Assembly (NCBI GenBank): GCA_036493755.1
Contig: DASXPG010000052.1
Location: forward strand, 1 to 8,459
Length of the DNA stretch: 8,459 nucleotides
Direction of reading: 5' to 3'
Source of the DNA: DASXPG01 sp036493755
GTDB lineage: Bacteria > Gemmatimonadota > Gemmatimonadetes > Gemmatimonadales > JACORV01
The notes below the pieces were generated by a model. It did not search any database. It was given only the letters and a program-made list of their open reading frames with translations, and was not told where the DNA came from. Positions 1 to 6,479 of this stretch are shown one piece after another (the first letter of the stretch is position 1; the number at the start of each line of letters is the position of its first letter). The position numbers and the translations under genes were made by a program.

Positions 1-597
1 GCCGCGGAGCAATTGCTCGGTGAGCTGGCGGGCGCGTTGCGAGTCCACGATGCCGATCATCGGCAGAATCAACAGCCGCTCGCGTACCTGGAGCACCGGC
101 GTCGACAACTCGCGGATCGCTTCCTGCTGCTGGCGGATGATGCGTTCGCGCTCCTGCACGAAGCCGACTGCCACCGTGTTCGCGATCCGGTTGGCCGCGG
201 GTTCGTAGGCATCGAGCACGCGGTTCAGCAGCGCGAAGTCGGCCTGGTACTTCTTGAACAGCGAGCGCGCGAGCACGTCGCGCAGCAGCAGCACGATGCC
301 CACGACTTCGTGGGTCTCGACGCCTCGCGGAATGATGCGCTCCGAGAGGTTGCGGGCGTAGGCCTGGAGGGCTTCCACGCTGCCAGTCTCGAGCACCTCG
401 ACGTAGTTGTCGAACACCGAGGTCGCTTCGGCGAAGATTTCATCCTTGGTCATCGCGGTCAGCAGGCGGGACTCGGTGATACGCCGAACCCACTCTTCCC
501 GGAGTTGAGTGCGGTTCTCGCGCAGGTGCGCGACCAACTCGCTCAGCAGCGCGGCGGTCGGTTGCGTGCGCGGAGACTCTCCGCCTTTTGCGGCCAT
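1..597 (-). CDS. RsbR-type stressosome protein (RsbRD-like N-terminal domain + STAS), partial at left edge
   Basis: Reading the minus strand from ATG at 597 gives 199 uninterrupted codons to base 1 without a stop, so the C-terminus lies outside the window. It begins MAAKGGESPRTQPTAALL. Residues about 15-155 are all-helical and resemble the RsbRD-type N-terminal domain of RsbT co-antagonists. An amphipathic linker (VQERERIIRQQQEAIREL, 148-164) leads into STPVLQVRERLLILPMIGIVD (165-185), the characteristic first strand and turn of an RsbR-type STAS domain. Family knowledge: such proteins build the cytoplasmic stressosome with RsbS and release the RsbT kinase under stress. The phosphorylated threonines of the STAS domain would lie beyond the edge and cannot be checked. 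The start is supported by AGGGAAG eight bases upstream and an in-frame stop further upstream. Partner genes rsbS and rsbT, if present, would be expected left of the window. A stand-alone STAS regulator outside a stressosome is the main alternative. Confidence 0.85.
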   Translation of the reverse strand, partial: MAAKGGESPRTQPTAALLSELVAHLRENRTQLREEWVRRITESRLLTAMTKDEIFAEATSVFDNYVEVLETGSVEALQAYARNLSERIIPRGVETHEVVGIVLLLRDVLARSLFKKYQADFALLNRVLDAYEPAANRIANTVAVGFVQERERIIRQQQEAIRELSTPVLQVRERLLILPMIGIVDSQRARQLTEQLLRG

Positions 598-605
598 GGT
601 TGAGA

Positions 606-612
606 CTTCCCT
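606..612 (-). promoter_or_regulatory. Ribosome binding site of the rsbR-like gene
   Basis: The minus strand reads AGGGAAG followed by eight bases and the ATG at 597. This is a fair Shine-Dalgarno match with good spacing and decides the start of the STAS-domain gene. Confidence 0.6.
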
Positions 613-885
613 TTCGGCTTCGATTTTTCGGTATGGGCGCTACGGTGTGCTGCTCTTTACTTCTGATCCTGCGGGAGGAGACAGTGCAACGCTAGTGCCA
701 CAGATTGCGGCGGAGCGGGGAAAAATAGCTCAACTCATTATGCGACAAGAGGTTATAGCTCTTTAACCGGCCGCCTTAGCCTTGAGTAACCTCCATTTGC
801 CGCGAAAACAGGCGCGGCCACTAGGTTATCAGGGTTTTTCTCTCCGAGATTTCCTGCACATCGGTACTTCTATGACGCCCAACAA

Positions 886-912
886 TGGTGCATGCACAAA
901 ATCCATGCACTA
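886..912 (-). terminator. Hairpin after the DinB gene, possible operon terminator
   Basis: GTGCATG (888-894) pairs perfectly with CATGCAC (904-910) around a nine-base loop, with one G-T and one T-A pair extending the stem outward. It begins 14 bases past the DinB stop codon, where the terminator of the three-gene minus-strand operon would be expected. There is no T-tract on the minus strand after it, so intrinsic termination is uncertain. The left arm is also part of the perfect palindrome GTGCATGCAC (888-897), so a protein binding site is an alternative. Confidence 0.3.
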
Positions 913-926
913 CCTGAGAGCACCCT

Positions 927-1415
927 TCAGGCGCGCGCGGCTTTCCAAGCATCGACATTCCTGGCGATCTGTCGCGCGTGAACTTCGAGATGCTCGGCGT
1001 AAATCTGAAGCCACGTCTCGGCGCTGTACGGCTCCTTCATTTCGGTATGACGGCCAGTTCGAAGCCACGCCGAGTCGGGAAGCATGCGGATGAACGCGCT
1101 GGTCCAGGCGCGCACCGATTCGACCTGCGCCAGCGACAACTCCAGCGGCAACGCGTGGTAGTTCATGTCCGACGCCCAGCGATCCTGGTCATAGCCGGCG
1201 ATGACCGGCTCGGCCTCGCCGACCAAATAGCGGATCCGCGTCGAAGAAATGGTCTCGCTGTCGGCGCAGTGGACGATGATCTCGTGGGCCGACCACTTCT
1301 TCGGAGCGGGACGCCACTGGAGCGCATCCACCGGCATGCGCGACACCGCCGCGCGAATCAGCGATGGACCCGCGTCGTACCGTTGAAACAGCGCTTGCCG
1401 CTCCAGCTGCGTCAT
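927..1415 (-). CDS. DinB-superfamily (DinB_2/YfiT-like) metalloprotein
   Basis: A 162-residue protein of the four-helix DinB fold, normal length for the family. The conserved pattern WSAHEIIVHCADSE (41-54) supplies H49, and EHLEVHARQI (141-150) supplies H142 and H146, the classic three-histidine metal site. The N-terminal helix MTQLERQALFQRYDAGPSLI and the W-R-P-A-P turn before the first histidine are also typical. Family knowledge: these are cytoplasmic divalent-metal proteins, several of them thiol-dependent transferases (for example with bacillithiol or mycothiol) or hydrolases; most, including this one, have no known substrate. The gene starts 15 bases after the lipoprotein stop, with a weak GGGGA upstream of the ATG, so it is probably the last gene of a three-gene operon headed by the hybrid kinase. 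The name DinB here refers to the Bacillus damage-inducible fold, not the E. coli DNA polymerase IV. Confidence 0.85.
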   Translation of the reverse strand: MTQLERQALFQRYDAGPSLIRAAVSRMPVDALQWRPAPKKWSAHEIIVHCADSETISSTRIRYLVGEAEPVIAGYDQDRWASDMNYHALPLELSLAQVESVRAWTSAFIRMLPDSAWLRTGRHTEMKEPYSAETWLQIYAEHLEVHARQIARNVDAWKAARA

Positions 1416-1430
1416 GTCATCCCCGATGCT

Positions 1431-2681
1431 TCAAGGTAAGAGATCGTAGACCAGGATTCGCCCGCTCTGGTATTCCTCGTGGAGGTACAGCCGTCGCGCG
1501 GTGGCGTCCACGAAGAGGGTGTAGGTGTGGGTGTTGGGGGGTGGAGCGACCCATGACGCAGCGGGAATCAGGAGTTGTGTCACGACCTGCATCGACCGTC
1601 GATCAATGACCGTCACCACCGGCGCACTCGGCGGGCCGGCACTGCCCCAGACATACAGCCATGGCCGGGAAGGATCGAGCGCCATGAAGGGCTCGGATGC
1701 GTAGACGGTCGTACTGTCCGCGGCGAGGACACTTCCGTCACTCGCGCGAAGCACCAGCAGGCGGTACAGTGTCGTGGGATCGCGGGTGAAGAGGAACAGG
1801 GTGTCGCCCTGAGGCGAAAAGGCGCCACCGGCATCGTTGATTCCGGGAATCGTATAGGCCACGGACATGGTGTGGGTATTGAAGACCGGAATCCCGCCGG
1901 AGCCGACCCCATGAAGAGGTACTGCCCAGTCCGTGCCGGCCGAGACGACGACCGGCGGCGCTCCCCACTGCACGATCGGCTGGAACGACTGGCTGGTGCG
2001 GCTGAACCAGCCGGGCCCGTTTGCCCAGCCGAGCCAGCGGCCCGGGCCGAAATACACCGCGTACTGATCGCCCGACGACGGCATTGAATCGGCGATCGAG
2101 CCATCGGGCATCGCCACGCGCCACAGGCAGTTCGGGGCGCCACCGACGACAACGCCTCCGCCCGCAGCGGGGCCCGGGCCCTGCAACAGGCACGTCGCAT
2201 CGGCAAGACTATCGGCAACGGGAAGCGACGAGGTGGCCCCACTGGACAGGTTCAACAGCGTCGACTTGTAGTCCAGGACCGTTGCCCCGTTGGGATCCGG
2301 CCACGCGAACATCGTGGCGTCGTTAGGCGGTCCCTGGAGAATGCCGTTGAACCCGCCGGCAGTCGTGACGGTGCCGGCGAGGGTCGTGTCACCGGCGTGG
2401 AAGTGCACGCTGATCCGATAGGTGCCCGGCAGCGACGGGAGCCTGACCGCGACGGTACCAGCGGACACGCGGCGAGTCTGCGCCATAGCGCCCTCGACGG
2501 TCACGACCGGGAGCGAATCGACTCCCGTGAAGCTCGGCGACACAACCATGACCTCGGCGCCGCTCCAGGCACTGGCGGAGGTGACGGCTGCCGTACGGGG
2601 AATGGCGGGCGGCGTCTCGGTTCCCCCGGCGCACGCGGCGAGGCCAAGCAGGGCCAGCGCAACAGACCAATTGCGTGTCAT
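1431..2681 (-). CDS. Propeller-like lipoprotein of unknown function
   Basis: A 416-residue exported lipoprotein. MTRNWSVALALLGLAAC is a short type II signal with lipobox L14-A15-A16-C17, so the mature protein would be lipid-anchored at C17. A Ser/Thr/Ala/Pro linker follows. Residues about 40-110 (VMVVSPSFTGVD ... LPGTYRISVHFHAGDTT) look like a beta-sandwich. From about 120 the protein has blade-like beta repeats, clearest in the C-terminal half: FSPQGDTLFLFTRD (288-301) with LLVLRASDGSVLA (308-320); ALDPSRPWLYVWG (334-346) with VTVIDRRSMQVVTQL (356-370); and RRLYLHEEY ... RILVYDLLP to the end. This resembles YVTN/lactonase-type or PQQ-like propellers, but no catalytic motif is visible. C164 and C185 could form a disulfide. 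Its ATG overlaps the kinase stop (ATGA), implying translational coupling. Function unknown; a ligand-binding or scaffolding surface protein is the best guess. Confidence 0.75.
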   Translation of the reverse strand: MTRNWSVALALLGLAACAGGTETPPAIPRTAAVTSASAWSGAEVMVVSPSFTGVDSLPVVTVEGAMAQTRRVSAGTVAVRLPSLPGTYRISVHFHAGDTTLAGTVTTAGGFNGILQGPPNDATMFAWPDPNGATVLDYKSTLLNLSSGATSSLPVADSLADATCLLQGPGPAAGGGVVVGGAPNCLWRVAMPDGSIADSMPSSGDQYAVYFGPGRWLGWANGPGWFSRTSQSFQPIVQWGAPPVVVSAGTDWAVPLHGVGSGGIPVFNTHTMSVAYTIPGINDAGGAFSPQGDTLFLFTRDPTTLYRLLVLRASDGSVLAADSTTVYASEPFMALDPSRPWLYVWGSAGPPSAPVVTVIDRRSMQVVTQLLIPAASWVAPPPNTHTYTLFVDATARRLYLHEEYQSGRILVYDLLP

Positions 2682-4270
2682 GGGGCCCCTACGTTGTCGA
2701 GTGTTTCGCGAACCCTGCGCGCGAGCTGGTTAGGCGTCCAGGGCTTGGGAAGGAGCGGGACATCCATCGCCGCGACATCGGCGGCGCGCTGGGTGTAGCC
2801 GCTGGTGAGGAGCATTCGCGCCTTCGATCCCTGGCGCTTGAGGGTGCTCACCAGCTCGATACCGCCCATCTGCGGCATGATGACGTCGGCCAGCACCAGG
2901 GCGATCTCGTGGCCCTGGATCTGGTAGAGCTGGAGGGCATCCTCGCCCGTCGTCGCCGAAATCACCTTGTAGCCGCGCCGCTCGAGAATCCGCCGCGCGG
3001 CGGCGCGCACGCCTTCGTTGTCCTCGACGAGCAGGATCGTCTCGGTGCCGCCGGCCACGTCGGCGGTGTCTTCTTCGCTTTCCATCGGCATTGGCGTGGC
3101 GGCGGGGGGAAAGCGCAGCTCGACGCGGGTTCCCTTCCCCGGCGCGCTCTCGATACCGATGTAGGCCTCGTGCTGTTGCATCACCCCGTAGACGATCGAC
3201 ATCCCCAGCCCGGTGCCCGCGCCGACCGGCTTGGTGGTGAAGAAGGGGTCGTAGATCTTCTCCAGGGTCTTGGCGTCCATCCCCTGCCCGTCGTCGATCA
3301 CCGTGATCGATATGACCGGCCCCGGCATCCCCCACTGCAATGCCCGGCACTCCTCCTGTCCCATCGTCACCAACTGCGCCTGGATGCGCAGCACGCCGCC
3401 CTCAGGCATGGCATCGCGCGCGTTAGTGGAGAGGTTCAGCAGGACCTGCTCGAGCGCCGCCGGATCGGCCAGGATCGCCGGGAGACCGCGCTCGACCTGG
3501 GTGCTCAGCTCGATCGACTCCGGCAGCAGGCGGCGCAGCAGCCGGGTGGAGTCCCAGAGCAGATCGGCGACGTCGACGTGGGTCAGCTCGGGCCGGTCGC
3601 GGCGGGCGAAGACCATCAGCTTCCGCACCAGGTCGGCGCCGCGCCGCGCCGCGCGGCGCAGATCGCTCAACTCTTCGCGCGCATCGGGAGGCCCTTCGTC
3701 CACCACCTCGGCGAGGAGATCGGCGTTGGTCAGGATCGCGGTCAGCAGGTTGTTGAAGTCGTGCGCGATGCCGCCGGTGAGCTGGCCGATGGCTTCCATT
3801 TTCTGCGCCTGGCGCAGCTGGTTCTCGAGGGTGCGCATCCGCACCGCGCTCTCGCGCTCGGCGGTGATGTCGGCGTAGGAGGCGACGACCGCCGTGCGGC
3901 CATCGCGGATGTGCACGATGGGCTCGGCGTTGACCGACACCCACAGCCGCTGGCCGCGTTCCCGCTCGAGGCCCATGACGACATCGCGCTGGGGTCGGTT
4001 GGTCCGCAGCACGACCATGACCGGCAGATCGTCAAATTCGAATTCGCTGCCGTCTTCGCGGATGGCGCGCAGCGGCTGCTCGTGCGAACCCGACGTGCGC
4101 ACCGAGAGCAGGACGTCCGGACCGAGGATCCGGGCGGCGCTGGGATTGCACCACACCACGTCGCCCGATGCATCGTGCAGCACAACGCCCTCGACCATCG
4201 TATCGAGGACCAGGCGGAAGGTGTCCGCCGACAGGCGTTCCATGGGCGGGAATGAGGTCACGGACGGCAC
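2678..4270 (-). CDS. Soluble hybrid histidine kinase (PAS-HisKA-HATPase-REC)
   Basis: A 530-residue hybrid sensor kinase. A PAS domain (about 15-137: VLDTMVEGVVLHDASGDVV ... VVASYADITAE) leads through a short helix to HisKA, with phospho-acceptor H170 in GGIAHDFNNLLTAI. The ATPase domain has the N box (LLNLSTNARDAMPEGG, N283), G1 (DDGQGM, 326-331), F box (YDPFFTTK, 340-347) and G2 (GAGTGLGMSIV, 350-360). A C-terminal receiver (411-528) has acidic residues E416/D417, phospho-acceptor D462 (LADVIMPQMGG), T489 and K509. No membrane segment or signal peptide is visible, so it senses a cytoplasmic cue, probably through PAS. The relay beyond D462 needs an Hpt protein and output regulator that are not in the window. 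The start is GTG at 4270, placed exactly six bases after a TACATT box. ATG at 4243 (residue 10) is the alternative; neither has a Shine-Dalgarno. It heads an operon with the lipoprotein (4-base overlap) and DinB genes. Confidence 0.93.
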   Translation of the reverse strand: MPSVTSFPPMERLSADTFRLVLDTMVEGVVLHDASGDVVWCNPSAARILGPDVLLSVRTSGSHEQPLRAIREDGSEFEFDDLPVMVVLRTNRPQRDVVMGLERERGQRLWVSVNAEPIVHIRDGRTAVVASYADITAERESAVRMRTLENQLRQAQKMEAIGQLTGGIAHDFNNLLTAILTNADLLAEVVDEGPPDAREELSDLRRAARRGADLVRKLMVFARRDRPELTHVDVADLLWDSTRLLRRLLPESIELSTQVERGLPAILADPAALEQVLLNLSTNARDAMPEGGVLRIQAQLVTMGQEECRALQWGMPGPVISITVIDDGQGMDAKTLEKIYDPFFTTKPVGAGTGLGMSIVYGVMQQHEAYIGIESAPGKGTRVELRFPPAATPMPMESEEDTADVAGGTETILLVEDNEGVRAAARRILERRGYKVISATTGEDALQLYQIQGHEIALVLADVIMPQMGGIELVSTLKRQGSKARMLLTSGYTQRAADVAAMDVPLLPKPWTPNQLARRVRETLDNVGAP

Positions 4271-4276
4271 AAATCC

Positions 4277-4282
4277 AATGTA
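4277..4282 (-). promoter_or_regulatory. -10 box TACATT for the hybrid kinase operon, leaderless spacing
   Basis: On the minus strand TACATT is followed by exactly six bases (GGATTT) and then the GTG at 4270, so transcription would start at or beside the first base of the start codon. No Shine-Dalgarno precedes the GTG, which fits a leaderless transcript. No good -35 is visible; it would lie inside the divergent lipoprotein gene. Confidence 0.5.
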
Positions 4283-4289
4283 AAGGCGT

Positions 4290-4295
4290 TACACT
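4290..4295 (+). promoter_or_regulatory. -10 box TACACT for the Spy-like lipoprotein gene, leaderless spacing
   Basis: TACACT is followed by six bases (TGAATG) and the ATG at 4302, the spacing expected if +1 is the A of the start codon. This favours 4302 over the adjacent in-frame ATG at 4299. No ribosome binding site is present and the -35 is not recognisable. Confidence 0.5.
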
Positions 4296-4301
4296 TGAAT
4301 G

Positions 4302-4805
4302 ATGCGCACATCCGACCGACTGCTGCTGGTTTCACTGGCGCTGGCCCTGGCGGCCTGCGCCCCGCCGATCACCACCGGCCAGCCGGGCGGCCGCCTGGCG
4401 CGCTACAGCCCGGTGGATCGCGATCCGGTTGGATTCCTGGTTCTCAATCGTGACAGCCTCGGCCTTCCCGACAGCACGGTGCAGCGGCTGGTGCAGCTCA
4501 ACCTCCGGCTATTCCGCCGGAACCAGGCGCTTCAAAACCAGATCGATTCGATGATGCGTGACGTGCACGTGACCGTGCGCAACCAGCAGACCGACACCAG
4601 CTCAATTCCGTCGGATGTGCGCGAGCATATCGATCCCCTGCGCGACCAGATTCACGCCCAGACCTCGGCGATGAAGGACACCGCCTGGGCGCTGCTCACC
4701 GACCCGCAACGCAACAAGGCCGATTCCATCGCCAACCGCCAGGCCGCGATGATCCGCCGCGGACCGGCTCCGACCACCGGTACCCAGGGGCGCGTCGGCC
4801 CCTAG
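4302..4805 (+). CDS. Small Spy/CpxP-like (LTxxQ) lipoprotein
   Basis: A 167-residue exported protein (168 if the adjacent ATG at 4299 is used). MRTSDRLLLVSLALALAAC ends in a lipobox with C19 as the lipidated residue. After a Pro/Gly/Thr linker the mature part is predicted mostly helical and charged: LGLPDSTVQRLVQLNLRLFRRN (53-74), NQALQNQIDSMMRDV (74-88), a polar loop, then VREHIDPLRDQIHAQTSAM (106-124) and LLTDPQRNKADSI (131-143). The last piece matches the LTxxQ motif of the Spy/CpxP family, and the LPDSTV stretch looks like a degenerate first copy. Family knowledge: these are periplasmic helical-hairpin chaperones or envelope-stress and metal-stress sensors; here a lipid anchor would hold it at a membrane. 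It is divergent from the kinase operon across 28 bp and convergent with the peptidase gene, sharing the CTAG at its stop. Similarity is at motif level only, so the family call is tentative. Confidence 0.75.
   Translation: MRTSDRLLLVSLALALAACAPPITTGQPGGRLARYSPVDRDPVGFLVLNRDSLGLPDSTVQRLVQLNLRLFRRNQALQNQIDSMMRDVHVTVRNQQTDTSSIPSDVREHIDPLRDQIHAQTSAMKDTAWALLTDPQRNKADSIANRQAAMIRRGPAPTTGTQGRVGP
4786..4803. terminator. Hairpin at the convergent gene ends, possible bidirectional terminator
   Basis: AGGGGC (4786-4791), a six-base loop GCGTCG, and GCCCCT (4798-4803) form a perfect six-pair, mostly G-C stem. It ends inside the stop codons of the two convergent genes, at the end of the Spy-like gene. No T-tract follows on either strand, so it may only stabilise or pause transcripts. 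Confidence 0.3.
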
Positions 4806-6418
4806 TTGGTGGACGGCGGCACCGGCTTGCGGGGCATCATCTCGTCCCGGTTCGCGATGGTGTAGACCGACCAGGCGACGATCGTCGCCGCCTGCTTCAG
4901 ATCATCCATGACCAGGTGTTCGTACGTATCCGCCTGGGAGTGGTGCGTCCGGTTGTCGTATTCGAGCGGGTCCTGGACGTACTGGAATCCCGGGACACCA
5001 GCCGCATCGAAGGAGAGGTGATCGGTACCGCCGGTGTTGTTAGGCACCGCGGCGACATAGCCGATGTCGTGGAATGGCGCCAGGATTTCGTTGAAGATCG
5101 GCATCACCGCCGCATTCTCCTGCGCGTAGACGCCGCGCAGCCGTCCGCTTCCATTGTCCACGTTCAGATACGCCGAAATGTTCGGCATGTCGGCTGCATG
5201 CTTGCGAACCCAGTCACGCGAGCCGAGGAGCCCTTCCTCTTCGCCGGTCCAGAGCGCGATGCGGACCGAGCGGCGCATCGGCAGGTTGAGCGTCTTGAGG
5301 ATCCGCATCGCTTCCATCATCACGATCGAGCCGGCGCCGTTGTCGGTCGCGCCGGTCCCGCCGTACCACGAGTCGTAGTGTGCCCCGATCATCACCCACT
5401 GATTGGCCAGGTCGGTCCCGGGGATTTCGCCGAGCACATTGAATTCGTGGCGATCGGGATTGCTGAACCGATTCTGCACGTTGAGCTCGAGCCGGACCGG
5501 TACGTTGCGCTGGAGATTGCGATAGATCTGGCCGGCTTGCTCATATGAAACGACGAGCGCCGGCAGCGGCTCGTAGTTGGCGCTGTCGCGCGCCGTCCGC
5601 GACTGCGGACCGGCGCTGCCGAGGATGAGATCGTATTGCCACTGCGACGGCTGGAGCACGGCGACGATGCCCTGGGTCCCGAGCCACGTGCCGAGGCGGG
5701 CGTTGATCGCCTGCGCGCCGCGGAAGCGGTTGGCGTTCGCATTGGCGCCGCGCGGTGCCGGCGGCGTGATGGGGCGGGCCGACCAGGCCAGGATCGAGTC
5801 CGCGTCGAGCCGAAGGGTGCGCGGCGTCCACTCCGGCGTCAGCTCCCTGAAGGCGACCGGCGGATTGCCGAAGGGCCGCAGCATCAGCACGCACGCGCCG
5901 CGCAGCCGGCCGTTGTAGCGATCGAAAGCCGTGGAGTCGTCGAGGAGGAGCAGCTTCACTTCGCAGGTCTGGCTGCCGTTGTCGGCCGGGGCATTGCGGG
6001 CATTGCGGCCGGCGGGCGCTGCTGAATGGGTACTGCCACTCCAGGCCAGCGGCATCGCATAGAGCGGCTGATTGTAGGGCTCGGTGAAGTGCGCCTCGTA
6101 GCTCACCCGCTCCCAGCCGCGGCCGAAGAGCGAATCCCACGGCTCGATCTTCACGTTCGCCAGGCCCCAGGCGGTGAAGGTCTGTCGCGCCCACTCCTGC
6201 GCCTGGCGCAGGCTCGGGCTACCGGTCAGTCGCTGGCCGATGACGTCCATCAGATGCCCGGCGAGTGAGTCGACATGCGAGTGATTGAGCCCCTCGTCCC
6301 TGATACGGGCGAGCGCCGTCATGTCGAGCTTTTCCTGCATGATGGACTGCTGGGCGGCAAGCGGGGCCGCCGCCGCCAGTGCCAGCGCGGCCGCGGTGAG
6401 AACGCGGATGGGTCGCAT
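4802..6418 (-). CDS. Secreted M28-family zinc metallopeptidase
   Basis: A 538-residue exported peptidase. MRPIRVLTAAALALAAAAPLAAQQ is a standard Sec signal, with cleavage likely near A22. Residues about 30-110 form the N-terminal part, 150-310 a PA-like insert, and 325-520 the M28 catalytic domain. Metal and catalytic residues match co-catalytic M28 aminopeptidases: H347 and D349 (GAHYDS), bridging D359 (GATDNGAG), catalytic E393 with zinc ligand E394 (WTGEEEGLLGS), D421 (NVDNGSG) and H493 (THHSQADT). D466 in GGTDHLSF is also conserved. The set is complete, so the enzyme should be active, probably releasing N-terminal residues from peptides outside the cytoplasm. The start is fixed by GAGGAG six bases upstream. 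It is divergent from the Tat amidase and converges on the Spy-like gene with overlapping stops. Carboxypeptidase activity (glutamate carboxypeptidase-like M28B) is the alternative specificity. Confidence 0.93.
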   Translation of the reverse strand: MRPIRVLTAAALALAAAAPLAAQQSIMQEKLDMTALARIRDEGLNHSHVDSLAGHLMDVIGQRLTGSPSLRQAQEWARQTFTAWGLANVKIEPWDSLFGRGWERVSYEAHFTEPYNQPLYAMPLAWSGSTHSAAPAGRNARNAPADNGSQTCEVKLLLLDDSTAFDRYNGRLRGACVLMLRPFGNPPVAFRELTPEWTPRTLRLDADSILAWSARPITPPAPRGANANANRFRGAQAINARLGTWLGTQGIVAVLQPSQWQYDLILGSAGPQSRTARDSANYEPLPALVVSYEQAGQIYRNLQRNVPVRLELNVQNRFSNPDRHEFNVLGEIPGTDLANQWVMIGAHYDSWYGGTGATDNGAGSIVMMEAMRILKTLNLPMRRSVRIALWTGEEEGLLGSRDWVRKHAADMPNISAYLNVDNGSGRLRGVYAQENAAVMPIFNEILAPFHDIGYVAAVPNNTGGTDHLSFDAAGVPGFQYVQDPLEYDNRTHHSQADTYEHLVMDDLKQAATIVAWSVYTIANRDEMMPRKPVPPSTN

Positions 6419-6424
6419 GCGATG

Positions 6425-6430
6425 CTCCTC
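6425..6430 (-). promoter_or_regulatory. Ribosome binding site of the M28 peptidase gene
   Basis: GAGGAG on the minus strand lies six bases before the ATG at 6418, the strongest Shine-Dalgarno in the window. Confidence 0.75.
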
Positions 6431-6459
6431 GGGATATGTCGGGCTTGGCTTCCGGCCTG

Positions 6460-6465
6460 AATGTA
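6460..6465 (-). promoter_or_regulatory. Candidate -10 box TACATT for the M28 peptidase gene
   Basis: TACATT on the minus strand is the same hexamer as the kinase -10 box. It would give a leader of about 35 bases carrying the GAGGAG site. A weak TTACGT lies 17 bases upstream in the -35 position. It overlaps the first ATGTACGC repeat, so a repressor there could block it. Confidence 0.3.
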
Positions 6466-6479
6466 CGCCCGATGTACGC
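6461..6479. repeat. Direct repeat ATGTACGC x2 with 11-bp period in the divergent promoter
   Basis: ATGTACGC occurs at 6461-6468 and 6472-6479, one helical turn apart. A degenerate third copy, ACGTAACGC, follows at 6483-6491. The core TGTAC/GTAC is near-palindromic. The position between two divergent genes fits an operator, but the binding protein is unknown. Confidence 0.45.

Larger units (their letters stand above)
598..926. other. 329-bp intergenic region with no gene; rsbR leader and repeated short motifs
   Basis: No credible coding frame lies here; the open frames that cross it have no homology-like motifs and depend on the opposite strand of flanking genes. It is AT-richer than its surroundings, especially 720-770. 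It should hold the promoter of the rsbR-like gene (minus strand). The best -10 candidate is CATAAT (minus, 743-738), but no good -35 lies 17 bases upstream, so I do not call it separately. Short repeats cluster here: GCTCTTTA at 652-659 and 758-765; ATAGCTC at 725-731 and 755-761; AGGTTAT at 750-756 and 823-829, with the inverted form GTAACCT at 786-792. A small hairpin (GCCGCG 799-804, CGCGGC 813-818) lies between them. The right end holds the 3' trailer of the DinB gene. Confidence 0.6.

Noticed and set aside
13..603. Plus-strand open frame of 196 codons
   Set aside because: It is the antisense of the RsbR/STAS gene, which has domain motifs and a ribosome site. The plus frame is rich in His, Arg, Gln and Asp with no recognisable motif, a common shadow in GC-rich DNA.
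799..818. Hairpin GCCGCG/CGCGGC as an intrinsic terminator
   Set aside because: The stem has six pairs with an eight-base loop, no T-tract follows on either strand, and it is more than 100 bp beyond the DinB stop. It may be a chance feature of GC-rich sequence.
2675..4255. Plus-strand open frame of 526 codons antisense to the hybrid kinase
   Set aside because: The minus strand carries every kinase and receiver motif in order. The plus frame is a His/Arg/Gly/Leu-rich shadow without domains.
4243..4270. ATG 4243 as the kinase start
   Set aside because: Kept as an alternative only. It has no Shine-Dalgarno, while GTG 4270 sits exactly six bases after TACATT; nine extra residues before the PAS domain are harmless either way.
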